Assembly (NCBI RefSeq): GCF_041428715.1
Contig: NZ_CP155572.1
DNA: 64,000 nucleotides
From: Sporomusa malonica
Lineage (GTDB): Bacteria; Bacillota; Negativicutes; Sporomusales; Sporomusaceae
Direction: 5' to 3' (one strand)
Shown here: piece after piece, positions 32,501 through 44,400 of the stretch
How positions within the stretch are numbered: the first letter of the stretch is position 1
Layout: each line of letters opens with the position of its first letter
The notes under the pieces: generated by a model
Databases searched by the model: none
Seen by the model: only the letters and a program-made list of their open reading frames with translations
Told to the model about the DNA's origin: nothing
Program-made: the position numbers and the translations under genes

Positions 32501-33742
32501 TACGCCAGGAAGAAACCAACTGGCGGCTTTAAAGTGCGCGACAGTCTCAACTTCTCCGATGTCGACTTGAAGTGCTTCCTTGATAAGCAATTCGCCATAA
32601 CCGGTTACCGCCGAATTAGCTATTTTTATGTTGTCGGTTATTGCTGTATACAGGGTTTTTAGCGCTTGTACCACGCTGGCCAGAGGAGCGCCCCTATTGC
32701 TAGCATAGTGGGAATACAGCAGACTACCATCCTCACAGATGAGTGCTAATTTTGTTGTTGTGGAACCTGCGTCAATTCCCAAATAGGCTTTGCCGGAATA
32801 GCTTGCTAGATCGCTTTTTTTTACCGTGCTTTTATTGTGACGTTCCTTAAATTTTTCGTAGTCGCCCTCTGTGGTAAAAAGGGGTTTAAGTTTTTCAGTG
32901 CTAGTGTTTTCAAATTCAAATAACTTAAGTGTTCGCGCCTGCAGACAATCATACGATATGGGCTGTTGCTGCTTAGCGAGAGCCGCACCGACAGCGACAA
33001 AATAATGCGATCCTTCAGGACTAATAATCTGTTCATGCTGCAAATTTAGCGTCTCAATAAATCTTTGTCTAAGTTCTGACATGAAATGCAGCGGCCCCCC
33101 TAGGAAAGCTACATTGCCAGTTATCGGCCTGCCTTGGGCCAGACCGCCTAGTATCTGATTGACAATAGCCTGGAGAATTGATGCTGCGATATCTTCGCGG
33201 GTAATACCTTCATTAAGCAGGGTTTGGACGTCTGTTTTGGCAAACACGCCGCATCTTGACGCAATGGGATAGATGGTTTTATGGCTTTTGGCAAGTTCGT
33301 TTAACCCAGCTGGGTCAGTATGTAAGAGTGTGGACATTTGATCAATAAACGCGCCTGTCCCTCCGGCACAAGTATTGTTCATGCGTTGTTCCACGCTGGA
33401 ACCCAAATAAGTAATCTTGGCATCTTCGCCGCCAAGCTCAATTACGGTATCGGTATTAGGGATGATCTGTTTTACCGCGTGAGTACAGGCGATTACTTCC
33501 TGTACGAAAGGAAGCTCTAAACGATTGGATAAGCCGATACCTGATGAGCCGGTAAATATAACAGATAAAAGCTTATTTTGCAGGAGGGGGTGAGCTTTGA
33601 CGAATATTGAATTTAGGGTATTTTTTATATCTGACGAGTGCCGTAAGTATTGATTAAATATTATATTGTTTTCGCCATCGAGAACAATCACCTTTACAGT
33701 AGTTGACCCAACATCAATCCCAATACGTAGCATACTGTCCAT
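29525..33742 (-). CDS. acyl-CoA dehydratase activase, double ASKHA plus DUF2229
   Basis: 1405 residues. Two tandem BcrA/BcrD/HgdC-type ATPase domains: the first with GIDVGSTTVK, GGEDAK and CAGGTGAF, the second with GIDAGSTTTK, GGQDMK and CSAGCGSFIE. The cysteines would hold the bridging [4Fe-4S] cluster used for ATP-driven electron transfer. The C-terminal half (about 650-1400) is DUF2229/HgdB-like, with many cysteines (ESVCYPAKLVHGH, DACYPAIIVAGQ, GGSCRATNY). Such large single-chain activases occur in many anaerobes; their dehydratase partner is often unknown, and none is adjacent. On the minus strand aaaggag lies 6 bases before the ATG. Confidence 0.92.
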   Translation of the reverse strand: MDSMLRIGIDVGSTTVKVIVLDGENNIIFNQYLRHSSDIKNTLNSIFVKAHPLLQNKLLSVIFTGSSGIGLSNRLELPFVQEVIACTHAVKQIIPNTDTVIELGGEDAKITYLGSSVEQRMNNTCAGGTGAFIDQMSTLLHTDPAGLNELAKSHKTIYPIASRCGVFAKTDVQTLLNEGITREDIAASILQAIVNQILGGLAQGRPITGNVAFLGGPLHFMSELRQRFIETLNLQHEQIISPEGSHYFVAVGAALAKQQQPISYDCLQARTLKLFEFENTSTEKLKPLFTTEGDYEKFKERHNKSTVKKSDLASYSGKAYLGIDAGSTTTKLALICEDGSLLYSHYASNRGAPLASVVQALKTLYTAITDNIKIANSAVTGYGELLIKEALQVDIGEVETVAHFKAASWFLPGVDFVLDIGGQDMKSLIVRNGVIDSVMLNEACSAGCGSFIETVAQSLNMSVAAFASLGIKAKNLVDLGSRCTVFMNSKAKQAQKEGADISDISASISVSIIKNALFKVIRLKSPADLGQRIVVQGGTFCNDAVLRALEQTLGREVVRPDIAGIMGAYGAALIARERCGNEHNSTLINSNDLNKFEIQTTNRRCGICGNSCLVTTKSFSTGQTFHSGNRCEKGTGIKNTAKDASNIYSFKYQRLFNYIPLAKEAAPRGTLGIPRVLNMYEDYPFWFTFFTELSYRVVLSEPSSRRLYELGLDTIPSESVCYPAKLVHGHILDLINKGIDKIFYPCIPVNIKEDLRSDNCYNCPIVTSYPENINANIDVLQTQNIIFYHPFLPLDNQARMISRLIQELLPEKLPKVSIIKAVYKAYAELAKYKDDVHKKGEDILADMARKGIKGIVLAGRPYHIDPEINHGIPEMIQSFGLAVLSEDALNHLVQVERPLRIVDQWSYHSRLYACAAFVAQQTNLEIIQLNSFGCGLDAIMIDQMHEILEPSNKIHTIIKLDEMNNLGTARIRVRSLIAAVNERAGLLLTAPNTPSYRYQRTIFSKEMKQHHTVLVPQMSPIHFQFFETTLKKFGYCGAVTPLADKAAIDLGLKYVHNDACYPAIIVAGQVLQALKSGKYDINNTSIIMTQTGGSCRATNYIALLRKALQNAQLPQVPVISLSAGLEKNPGFNFSLAMQDNTIMAMLYGDLLMRVLYRVRPYEKVPGSANQLYEYWVNKCKDALLTGSKFTFIKTVFAIVQDFDNFAINEDIVKPQVGVVGEIFVKYHATANNHIIDLLESEAVEAVVPDLTDFFLYCAYDRKVCYELLSGNWYSMLGGNTFIAAVELYRLSMRKALKASKRFLPPSPIKEIAGHTGKHLSLANQSGEGWLLTGEIVDLIKRGVTNIVCLQPFACLSNHITGKGMLKELRRCYPGINLISLDYDPGASEVNLLNRIKLMLAIANEK

Positions 33743-34086
33743 AGTGGGCTCCTTTCAAACAATCAACCAGCCACAAGTCAAGGTTTAATATTTTAGCATT
33801 CATCACTAATCTTTGTTAAAAAACGCCATTAGATTTATATTATTCCCAGTGATCTGCTCTTTACTTCTCAAATATAACTTTAAGGTTGCAGAATAATTTC
33901 ATAATTGGTTCTCAAAGGATGCTATGATATGAATAGCAATTTTTGTAATATATTGCAGGATTAGATTAAACAAGCAGAGAAAATAGCCATAAGTTACTAA
34001 AAAAGCAATTTATGGCTATTTTTTCTGTAATAAATTATCGAACTAATAGCTTATTTACATGGAGAAAGAATTGAGGGGGAAAAGCT
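33743..34086. other. divergent intergenic region, 344 bp
   Basis: Lies between the minus-strand activase and the plus-strand MFS gene. It is AT-rich. The only clear structure is the hairpin at 33981-34024. A TATGAT box (33923-33928) has no good -35 at standard spacing. No small ORF with a ribosome site was noticed. Confidence 0.5.
33981..34024 (+). terminator. hairpin with T-run upstream of the MFS/NRPS operon
   Basis: AATAGCCATAA (33982-33992) / TTATGGCTATT (34010-34020), then TTTT. With no gene between it and the activase, it may act as an attenuator in the leader of the MFS-NRPS transcript. Confidence 0.65.
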
Positions 34087-35340
34087 TTGATACTGCCTGA
34101 CAAATTGCGCGACCACCCGCTGGTATTGTTTCCTGATTTCCGTAATTTTATTGCCGGCAGCGTACTGGTAGCAGTTGCTGCAAGATATTTTGCCATTGCC
34201 ATTGCCTGGTGGGTTATTTCCCTAGAGGGCGAGAACGGCGAGAACTTGGGGATCCTCATGGCGGTGCAGGCTTTGCCGATTTTTCTGCTCAGTCCTTTTA
34301 TCGGACCGTTAATCGACAGGTACAACAAAAAAAACTGCATGATCATCGGCGTGTGTATGCAGCTTTTTTTTCTTGCTGTCATCGTTTGGCTGATGTATGG
34401 GGACAAACTTGGTTTCGTGACTTTGGCTGTCTTGAGTTTTGCTATGTGCTGTTTCATGCCCCAGTTGGAAGCTTCCATCAGCACGTCAGTGGCTAAACTG
34501 GTTGATGAGGAACGATTGACCAGTGCTGTTGCTTTACAGTCATCGATCGTTGAATTTTCCAATATTATTGCAGCGGTCTTGAGCACATCGGTCATTGCGG
34601 TTGCCGGAATGCTGCAGGCTCTTTACCTCAATATCGCGTTGTATGTCTGCGGTACCTTGTTTCTGTTTCTGATCAAAGTGGATTTATCAGCTGAACCGGG
34701 TAATGCCGAAGGGGAAGTGAACTACTGGGAGGAACTGAAGCGAGGCCTTTCTTATATCTGGAACTATAAAGAGTTGAGGGCGTTCGGAGTCGTGTATGCC
34801 TGTTCAGCTTTTTTTATTCTACCTATCTTTATTATGATTCCATTACTGGTCAAAAACGTGCTGCACGAGACCGTTACCTGGGTAGCCGTACTGGAAACGT
34901 GTTTTTCAGTTGGCGCTGTTGTCATGACAGTGGGGATGAGTTTTCGGCAGCAGTATCGCAATTTTTACCGTAAGTATGCAGTGGTTTTGGCATTTACCGC
35001 TATTGCTATGATAGTTTCAGGAATGGGTATTCATCCTAACGTGGTAGCCGGTTCAATGATTGTTATGGGAGCCATGTTCGCAGCTATGCTGGCATTGGCC
35101 AATATGCTGTTTCAATTTACTGTGCCTCAGGAACTCAAGGGCCGTTTTTTTGGTCTTGTGGCAACCGCAATCGCCGGGACAGCTCCTCTTTCCTACATGT
35201 TCGTCGGGTTTGTGTCAGACTGGCTTGGTGTTGACCGGGTGATGACAGTTTGCGGAACAGGGCTTTTGCTGCTGACAGTGTCTGTGCTGTTAATACCGCG
35301 AGTGCGCAGACATATCGGATATGATGATGTTATAAGCTGA
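34087..35340 (+). CDS. MFS exporter, probable NRPS product efflux
   Basis: 417 residues, 12 membrane spans, in the macrolide/enterobactin-exporter-like branch of the major facilitator superfamily. The loop between TM2 and TM3 reads GPLIDRYNKKNCM, the A-motif equivalent, and the second half has ELKGRFFGLVATAIAGTAPLSYMFVG typical of this group. Starts with TTG at 34087 after gaggggga; no better start is visible. The NRPS gene begins 81 bp downstream without a terminator, so they probably share a transcript. The natural inference is export of the peptide or self-protection. Confidence 0.88.
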   Translation: MILPDKLRDHPLVLFPDFRNFIAGSVLVAVAARYFAIAIAWWVISLEGENGENLGILMAVQALPIFLLSPFIGPLIDRYNKKNCMIIGVCMQLFFLAVIVWLMYGDKLGFVTLAVLSFAMCCFMPQLEASISTSVAKLVDEERLTSAVALQSSIVEFSNIIAAVLSTSVIAVAGMLQALYLNIALYVCGTLFLFLIKVDLSAEPGNAEGEVNYWEELKRGLSYIWNYKELRAFGVVYACSAFFILPIFIMIPLLVKNVLHETVTWVAVLETCFSVGAVVMTVGMSFRQQYRNFYRKYAVVLAFTAIAMIVSGMGIHPNVVAGSMIVMGAMFAAMLALANMLFQFTVPQELKGRFFGLVATAIAGTAPLSYMFVGFVSDWLGVDRVMTVCGTGLLLLTVSVLLIPRVRRHIGYDDVIS

Positions 35341-35421
35341 GACTTATTATGAGATATATCTAGGCGAAAGCCTGGACGCTTAGGAGATAGCCTTTAAGTA
35401 TGGAAGGAGATTAATGATAGC

Positions 35422-38400
35422 ATGAAACAATTTGAGTATTATGCAAAAGCCAGTAAGTATACCAAAGCACTGTGGTTAGAAATGACAAGAATTCCTGCCA
35501 ATGAACATATTAGGTATCACGGGACCAGATATTGGACATTCGCTGGAGACCTTGATATCATCAGGCTGCAGAATGCCTTGCAGGCCGTAGTAAATAATAA
35601 TTGGGATATGCGCAGTAATTTTTTTGAACATAACGGCGAGATTTACTTAGGTGTGCGCAGAGTTGTTGATGTGAAATTGGAATACAGGGAAGTGGGAAGC
35701 GCCCAAGAGTGCAGCTTGTATATTGAAAAAATGGCTGCCTTGCCATTTGATTTTGAACGCGATCTGCTGGTCCGCTGTGCTGCCATAAAAAATATGGCTG
35801 ACCAACAAACAACATTGCTATTTGTATTCTGTCATTTAAATACTGATGGGGCGGTGACGGAGAATTTTGCCAGGCAAGTGGAACAAGCCTATGTGAATAA
35901 TGAAAAACCAACCCCTGAGGGTAGTGATAGTGCTGGTTTAGAAGTATTAAAAGCGTACATGTCGGCAGAAGCTGAGGATGCCGCTGATAATACGGGGATT
36001 GCCTACTGGGTGAGCAGACTATCTGGCAGAACAATGACCAACCAACTGCCGCGGGAGAGCGGGAGCCGAAAACTGGATTTTAAGGTTATTCAAGCAAGTC
36101 GAATGATAAAGGGAGAAGTCTATAAGAAAATCAAGGGCTTTTGTGAAGCTAACAAGGTATCATTGTTTAATTTTATGCAGGCTCTTACCGGTATACTCGT
36201 TTGCCGCTATTCCGGATTCGGGGAGGCCGTAATTGCTTATCCGGTAAGCCTGCGAGGGCCATACAAGGCGCTAAAGGGATTTTGTGTTAACCAACTGCCT
36301 TATGTATTTGAGGAAAAGGGAACCTTTGCGGAACAAGTGCGGAAACTACATGAGGAAATTCCACCTCGCTCTGCAAGAAAGGTAGCAGCTTGGGAGTTGA
36401 ATGGTACTGTTTATAGCAAAGGGAATCATATTAATGTTGCTTTGACAAATTCCCTATCCAATAAATTTGATTTTGCGCGGATCGGTTCAATAATTGAAAA
36501 TATGTGGGTTCCCAATGTTACGCAATGTGATTTGGTTGTTTCTTATGCAGAATTGGCCGACGGTATCGATATTACTGTTCTAAGTGTTGCCGGAGTGCTA
36601 AGTAGGGAGAGCCTTGAACAAATAGCCGGACATTTAGTCTGGTTAGCAGAGAATCACCAGATGTTACAGCATGGAGATTCGATCGTAACAGACGAGCAAA
36701 TCAAAATGCTGGATCGCTTCAATCAGACGCACAAAGAATACCCCAATCCCTGCGGCACCATCGTCGAGATGTTCAAACAGACAGTCAGCCGCGTGCCGGA
36801 TCGTATTGCTGTTGTTTATGAAGAAAGAAAATATACCTATCAAGAACTGGATGATATAACCGAAAAACTGGCCAAACACCTCAAACCTTTGGGTGTAGGG
36901 GCAGAACAGGTCGTTGGCGTGCTCATTGACCGCAGCGAATACATGGTCATCTATCCCCTGGCAATTCTGAAAGCGGGCGGCGCTTATATGCCGCTGGATT
37001 ATTCATTCCCTAGTGACAGACTGGAATTCATGCTTAAAGATGCGGGCGTTAAGCTGATCCTGTCGGAACAAAACAAAGTTGAAGAACATATTCCACAGTT
37101 TGACGGAAGGGTAATTAAAATAGACGATATCTCCGGGATGGCGGTTGACGAAGACATAGCTTTGCCAGTTCCTACCCCCCATGATATGTTCGTCATCCTT
37201 TATACATCAGGCTCAACAGGAACGCCAAAAGGCTGTATCCTGGAACACCATAACATGGTGAACTATTGCAAATGGTATCAATCGTACTACCATGTTACCG
37301 AAAGAGATCGGTCGCCAGCCTATGCCAATTTCGGCTTTGATGCGCATATGCTAGATATATATCCCTTTATTACTTGTGGCGCTTCGACTTATGTTATACC
37401 TTCGGACATGAGGCTGGATTTTATTCGCCTAAATCGTTACTTTGAAGATAATCAGATATCGATAGCCTTTATGACTACCCAACTTGGCAGGCACTTTGTT
37501 GAGCAATTGGACAACAAGTCATTGCGTACTCTGATGATCGGCGGAGAAAAACTATTGCCCATCAAAAAACCGTCCTATGATTTCTATAATGTCTACGGGC
37601 CGACAGAGTGCACTCTTTTCACGACTTCTCATGTAATTAAACAAGATTATGACAGTTCGCTTATCGGCAAACCCCTGGATAACTATCAGCTCTATGTGCT
37701 GGATGCGGGGCTACAGTTAGTGCCGCCTGGCGTGGCCGGTGAGCTTTGCGTTGGCGGAGCCGGTGTCGGCAGAGGGTATTTGAACCGGGATGATGTGACA
37801 GCAGAAAAATTCATCCTGTGGCAGGGAAAACGCATCTATCGAACCGGCGACTTAGTCCGATGGACCCTTGACGGAGAAATCGAATACATCGGCAGGATGG
37901 ACGGGCAGGTTAAACTGCGGGGCCTGAGAATCGAACTAGGCGAAATCGAAGCCCAGATCCTAAGTTATGAGGGAATCACGAGCTGTGCTGTGGCCGTGAA
38001 AGAAATCGGCGGCACAGAACACCTCTGTGGCTACTATACTGCCGAAACTGAAGTAGACCAGGAAAAAATCAAACAACAATTGGCTACCAAACTAACGGCC
38101 TTCATGATCCCGACCGCCTTTACCCGCCTTGATGCCATTCCACTTACTTCTAACGGCAAAGTCAATCGCAAGGCACTGCCTGATCCGGTCATCGAACGCC
38201 AGGAGATAGTGTCGCCGCAAAACGAGACCCAGCAGCAGCTCTTTGACATCATAGCCGGCATTTTAACAACGAGAGACTTTGGCATCACTGATGATTTCTT
38301 CAGTGTAGGTTTGACATCCATTCTGGCTATTAAGCTGTCAGTGGACATTTACAAACAATTCGGCGTCAACGTCAAGACAAGCGATATTTTCAAAAACAAA

Positions 38401-41400
38401 ACCATCGAACAGCTGGAGCAGCTAGTTAACAATACCTCCCGGGAAGAAGAGACAACAACCTTCGTCAAGCAAGAATACTATCCGCTGACCGAAAACCAGC
38501 TGGGTCTCTACTACGAGTGGGAAAAAGACCGGACAGCACTGCAATACAACATTCCCCAAGTCAGCAAATTCTCAAACCAAGTAGATCCCAGTAAACTCAA
38601 AGTGGCAGTGGAAAAAGTAATCGAGGCTCACCCGTACATCAAAACATGTCTGGGAATGAAAGACGGCCAGGTGGTGCAGCTGAGACGTGATGATGAGCCG
38701 GTATACATTAAATTAGCCGAGGTAAGTGACGCGGACATCCTGCGTATTAAGGAAACCTTCGTCAAACCCTTCGACCTTTTTCAAGAGCCGCTGTACCGGA
38801 TCGCTGTCTATCATACTCAACAGCATACCTATCTGTTTACGGATATTCACCATATCATCATCGACGGCAGTGCCTTAGGCGTGTTTATGGCTGATGTAGT
38901 GAAAGCATACAATGGCGAAGAAGTTACCCAGGAGATCTATACGGCTTTTGAACATGCTTTGGAAGAAGAACAGTTAATAGGAAGCGAAAGATACCTTGCT
39001 GCGGAGAAATATTTTGATGAAAAGCTAAAGAATGGCATGATAGAACTTCCAAAAATTGCAGCAAGCGGAGGAGAAAAGCAGTCTGCGTTTGTTGCGGTCC
39101 CTGTCCCAGTTTCTGGAGAAAGCATCAACAGTTTTTGCCTGAAAAACGCAGTAACGCCAGCCAACCTTTTCCTGTCAGCCGTATGTATGACCTTACACCG
39201 CTATACCAGAGAAGAACAGATTGCGATTACTGCAATTTCCAGCGGGAGAAATGAAACCAAACTGAACGGTATCATGGGGATGATGGTAAAAACATTGCCT
39301 GTTGCTGTTTCAATCAGGCCGGACGAAAACACACTGGATTATGTAAAAGCTGTGCAGAACAATATGCTTGAAACCCTGTCCCATGAAATCTATCCTTTTA
39401 CCAAGATGGTTGAAAAGCATAAAATTGTTCCGCAGATTAACTATGCATACCAGGGAGGCATGTTAGAACAGATTATGCTGGAAGGACAAGCTGCGGAAAT
39501 GGAAGGCTTAGCCTTAGAAAAGGTAAAGTTTCCGCTGGTTGTATTTGCCATGCCTAAGCTGAATGGTTATGAATTTAAAATCGAGTATGATAATAGCCTA
39601 TACACCAAGGACTATATCGAGACCCTTTGTAGTGCTATTGCCGAGTGTGTCGGTAAAATTGCAGAAAGCCCCAAAATGTTATGCAAAGATATTTGTATTG
39701 TAAATGACGGTCAGCTAAAAGTGCTGGAAAAATTTAATCAGACACATGCTGAATACCCCAATTCCTGCGGCAGCATCGTAGAAATGTTTAGGCAGCAGGC
39801 CGAAAAAATGCCGGATAATATCGCAGTTGTTTATGAAGAAAGAAAATACACCTATCAAGAACTGGATGATATAACCGACAAACTGGCCAAACACCTCAAA
39901 ACCATGGGTGTAGGGGCAGAACAAGTCGTTGGCGTGCTCATCGATCGCAGCGAATACATGGTCATCTATCCCCTGGCCGTCCTAAAAGCTGGCGGCGCCT
40001 ATATGCCGCTCGATTATTCATTCCCTAGTGACAGATTAGAATTCATGCTCAAAGATGCGGGAGTTAAGCTGATCCTGTCGGAACAAAACAAAGTAGAAGA
40101 ACATATCCCGCAGTTTGGCGGAAGAATAATCAAAGCAGACGATATCTCTATGATGGCGGTTGACGAAAGCATACCATTGCCAGTACCTGCCCCCAATGAC
40201 ATGTTCGTTATCCTTTATACATCAGGCTCAACAGGAATGCCCAAAGGCTGCATCCTAGAACACCATAACCTAGTGAACTATTGCAAATGGTATCAATCCT
40301 ACTACCATGTTACCGAAAGAGATCGGTCGCCAGCCTATGCCAATTTCGGCTTTGATGCCCACATGCTGGATATATATCCCTTTATTACTTGTGGCGCTTC
40401 GACTTATGTTATACCTTCGGACATGAGGCTGGATTTTATTCGCCTAAATCGTTACTTTGAAGATAATCAGATATCGATAGCCTTTATGACTACCCAACTT
40501 GGCAGACACTTTGTTGAGCAATTGGACAACAAGTCATTGCGTACTCTGATGATCGGCGGGGAAAAACTATTACCTATCAAAAAACCGTCCTATGATTTCT
40601 ATAATGTCTACGGGCCGACAGAGTGCACTCTTTTCACGACTTCTCATGTAATCAAACAGGATTATGATAGCTCGATCATCGGCAAGCCCCTAGATAATTA
40701 TCAGCTCTACGTACTGGATGCAGGGCTGCAGTTAGTGCCGCCCGGTGTGGCCGGTGAGCTTTGTGTTGGCGGAGCTGGTGTCGGCAGAGGATATTTGAAC
40801 CGGGATGATGTGACGGCAGAAAAGTTTATCCTGTGGCAGGGAAAACGCATCTATCGAACCGGCGACTTAGTCCGATGGACCCCTGACGGAGAAATCGAAT
40901 ACATCGGCAGGATGGACGGGCAGGTTAAACTGCGGGGCCTGAGAATCGAACTAGGCGAAATCGAAGCCCAGATCCTAAGTTATGAGGGAATCACGAGCTG
41001 TGCTGTGGCCGTGAAAGAAATCGGCGGCACAGAACACCTCTGTGGCTACTATACTGCCGAAACTGAAATAGACCAGGAAAAACTGAAACAACAATTGGCC
41101 ACCAAACTAACGACCTTCATGATTCCAACAGCCTTCACCCAGCTCGATACACTGCCGCTTACATCCAACGGCAAAGTCAATCGCAAGGCACTGCCTGATC
41201 CGGTCATTGAGCGACAGGAGATAGTATCGCCGCAAAACGAGACCCAGCAGCAGCTCTTCGACATCATAGCCGGCATTTTGACAACGAGAGACTTTGGCAT
41301 CACTGATGATTTCTTCAGTGTAGGTTTGACCTCCATTATGGCCATCAAGCTGTCAGTGGACATTTACAAACAATTCGGCGTCAACGTCAAGACAAGCGAT

Positions 41401-44400
41401 ATTTTCAAAAACAAAACCATCGAACAGCTGGAGCAGCTAGTTAACAATACCTCCCGGGAAGAAGAGACGACGACCTTTGCCAAGCAAGAGTACTATCCGC
41501 TGACCGAAAACCAACTGGGTCTCTACTACGAGTGGGAAAAAGACCGGACAGCACTACAATACAACATTCCCCAAGTAAGCAAATTCTCGAATCAAGTAGA
41601 TCCCAGTAAACTCAAAGCGGCAGTGGAAAAAGTAATCGAAGCTCACTCGTACCTCAAGACCTGCCTGGGAATGAAAGATGGCCAGGTGGTGCAGCTGAGA
41701 CGTGATGACAAGCCGGTATACATTGAATTAGCCGAGGTAAGTGACGCGGACATCGCAAGTATTAAGGAAATCTTCGTCAAACCCTTCGACCTTTTCCAAG
41801 AGCCGCTGTACCGGATCGCTGTCTATCATACTGAACAGCATACCTATCTGTTTACGGATATTCACCATATCATCATCGACGGCAGTGCCTTAGGCGTATT
41901 TATGGCTGATGTAGTGAAAGCATACAACGACGAAGAACTCACCCAGGAGATCTATACGGCTTTTGAACATGCTTTGGAAGAAGAACGGTTAATAGGAAGC
42001 GAAAGGTACCATGCTGCGGAGAAATACTTCGACGACAAGCTAAAGAATGGCATGACAGAGCTTCCCAGAGTTATGGCAAGCGGCGAAGAAAAGCAAGATG
42101 CTTTTGTTGCTGTCCCAGTTTCAGGAGAATGCATCAATAGTTTTTGCCAGAAAAACGCAGTCACGCCAGGCAACCTTTTCCTGTCAGCCGTATGCATGAC
42201 CTTACACCGCTATACCAGAGAAGAACAGATTGCTATTACCGCTATTTCCAGCGGAAGAAGTGAAAATAAATTAAATGGCATCATGGGGATGCTGGTAAAA
42301 ACACTACCCGTCGTTGTCCCAATCAGGTCAGATGAAACAACAGTCGATTATGTGAAAGCTGTGCAGGACAATATGCTGGAAACCTTATCCCATGAGATCT
42401 ATCCCTTTACCAAGATGGTTGAAAAGCATAAAATTGCACCGCTTATTAACTATGCCTATCAAGGCGGGATGGAGGAAAGTTTCGAACTTGAAGGAAAACC
42501 GGCAGAAACAGAAGTTTTGGCGCTCAATAAAGCGAAGTTTCCGCTGGCTATAACGGCCATACCCAACAACGGTGATTATGAAATTTCCATCGAGTATGAT
42601 GACAGTTTATACACAAAGGATTATATTAAGATCTTTACCAGCGCCATAGCCGAGTGTGCCAAACAAATGGCGAAACAATCGCAGCTGCTGTGTAAAGCTA
42701 TCCCTATCATCGATGATGAACAGCAAGCATTGCTGCAAAGCTTTAATCCGGCCTATGAGGAATTTGCAGAAAAAACCTGGCACGAAGTATTTGAGAAAAC
42801 TGTAAAAGTGAGTAGTGGATACACAGCACTGATTGCTGGCGATAAAACCCTATCCTACGCTGAACTGAACGCATCGGCCAATAAAATTGCCCATGCCCTC
42901 ATAACAAAGGGGATCAGACCCGAAGACAAAGTAGCCTTTTTATTGCCGCGAGACAGCAGGCTCATTTGCACCATGCTGGGCATTATCAAGTCAGGGGGAG
43001 CATTCATTCCTGTTGATCCCGAATATCCCGCCGACAGGATTAACCATGTCCTTGAAGACAGCGGCGCCAAATTCATCATAACTACGAAGAAAAATCAAGC
43101 AGAACTTAACTTCAGCAACGGCTTGGTCGTAGATGAATTGCTGCTGCAGGAGGCTGACCATAATCCAGTGACAGACGTAACGGCAGATAATCTCTGCTAT
43201 ATCATCTACACATCAGGCTCAACAGGCAAACCTAAAGGCGTGATGCTTGAACATCACAATATCGTGAACTATGTATTGCCGCTGCCGTCAAACTTCTATA
43301 TCAACAAGTATTGCTCATGCCGGGTTTCGTTATCTATCACAACAGTAGCCTTCGATGTATTCCTGGAGGAAACCTTGGTAACCCTGGCCAATGGGCTGAC
43401 CCTGGCCTTTGCCGATGAAGAAACAGTGCGAAACCCGATGCTTTTAGCCAAGTTCATGCTGGCAACACAAGCCGAAGTTATGGCCATTACTCCTTCGCTG
43501 GTCATGCAGTATCTCGAAGCCGAGGATTTTGCCAAGGCTCTGGCTAACGTTAAAGTAATCATTTGCGGTGGTGAGAAGTTCCCGGCCAATTGTTTTTCCT
43601 ACTTACGAAAGTATACCGATGCGGTCATCTACAATTGCTACGGACCGACAGAAACTACGATAGGCTCCAATGCCAAAGAGCTGGAGAACGAACAGGTTAC
43701 TGTCGGCAAAGGTTTAGCCAACGTTAAACTATATATTGTAGATAGAGACTTAAATCTTCTGCCCATCGGAGCCGTGGGAGAACTACTTATCGGCGGCCGC
43801 GGTGTAGGCAGGGGGTATTTGAATCGCCCGGATCTCACCCAGGAAATGTTTATCCTGTTCCAGGGCGAGAGAGTCTACCGCTCCGGTGACTATGCGAAGT
43901 GGACAACTGGTGGAGAAGTCGATATCATCAACCGGATGGACAATCAGATCAAGCTGCGGGGTCTTCGGATAGAGCTGGGCGAGATTGAATCCCGTATGAA
44001 TGAATATAATGGCATAACCGCCAGCGTAGTGATTATCAGAAAACTGCAAAATGCCGAGTATCTCTGTGCCTATTTCACAGCGAAAGGCAAAGTAAATAGC
44101 AGCGATTTAAGAGACTATTTAGCCCAAAAACTCACAGCCTACATGATTCCGTCATCATTCACCCAATTGGGCAAGATGCCTGTCACGGCGAACGGGAAAA
44201 CAGATTTGAAAGCTCTTCCTGAACCGGTCATTCAGCGTCAGGAGATGGTACCGCCGCAAAATGGGACGCAGCAGCAACTATTTGACATCACTGCCGGCAT
44301 TTTGGGAACTGAAGACTTTGGTATCACCGATGACCTCTTTAGTGTGGGTCTGACTTCCATCTTGGCTATCAAGCTGGCAGTGGCGATCCATAAGCAGTTC

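Noticed and set aside
35355..35400. GGCGAAAGCC hairpin followed by GGACGC before the NRPS, considered as a second c-di-GMP riboswitch
   Set aside because: It lacks the GCAAAGCC core, the receptor and the P1 closing strand; only a tetraloop hairpin is supported.
36714..42605. Interpretation of the NRPS repeat as a sequencing or assembly error
   Set aside because: The two units differ at scattered positions, including whole codons in the C domains, so they are distinct real modules; assembly coverage was not available to test.
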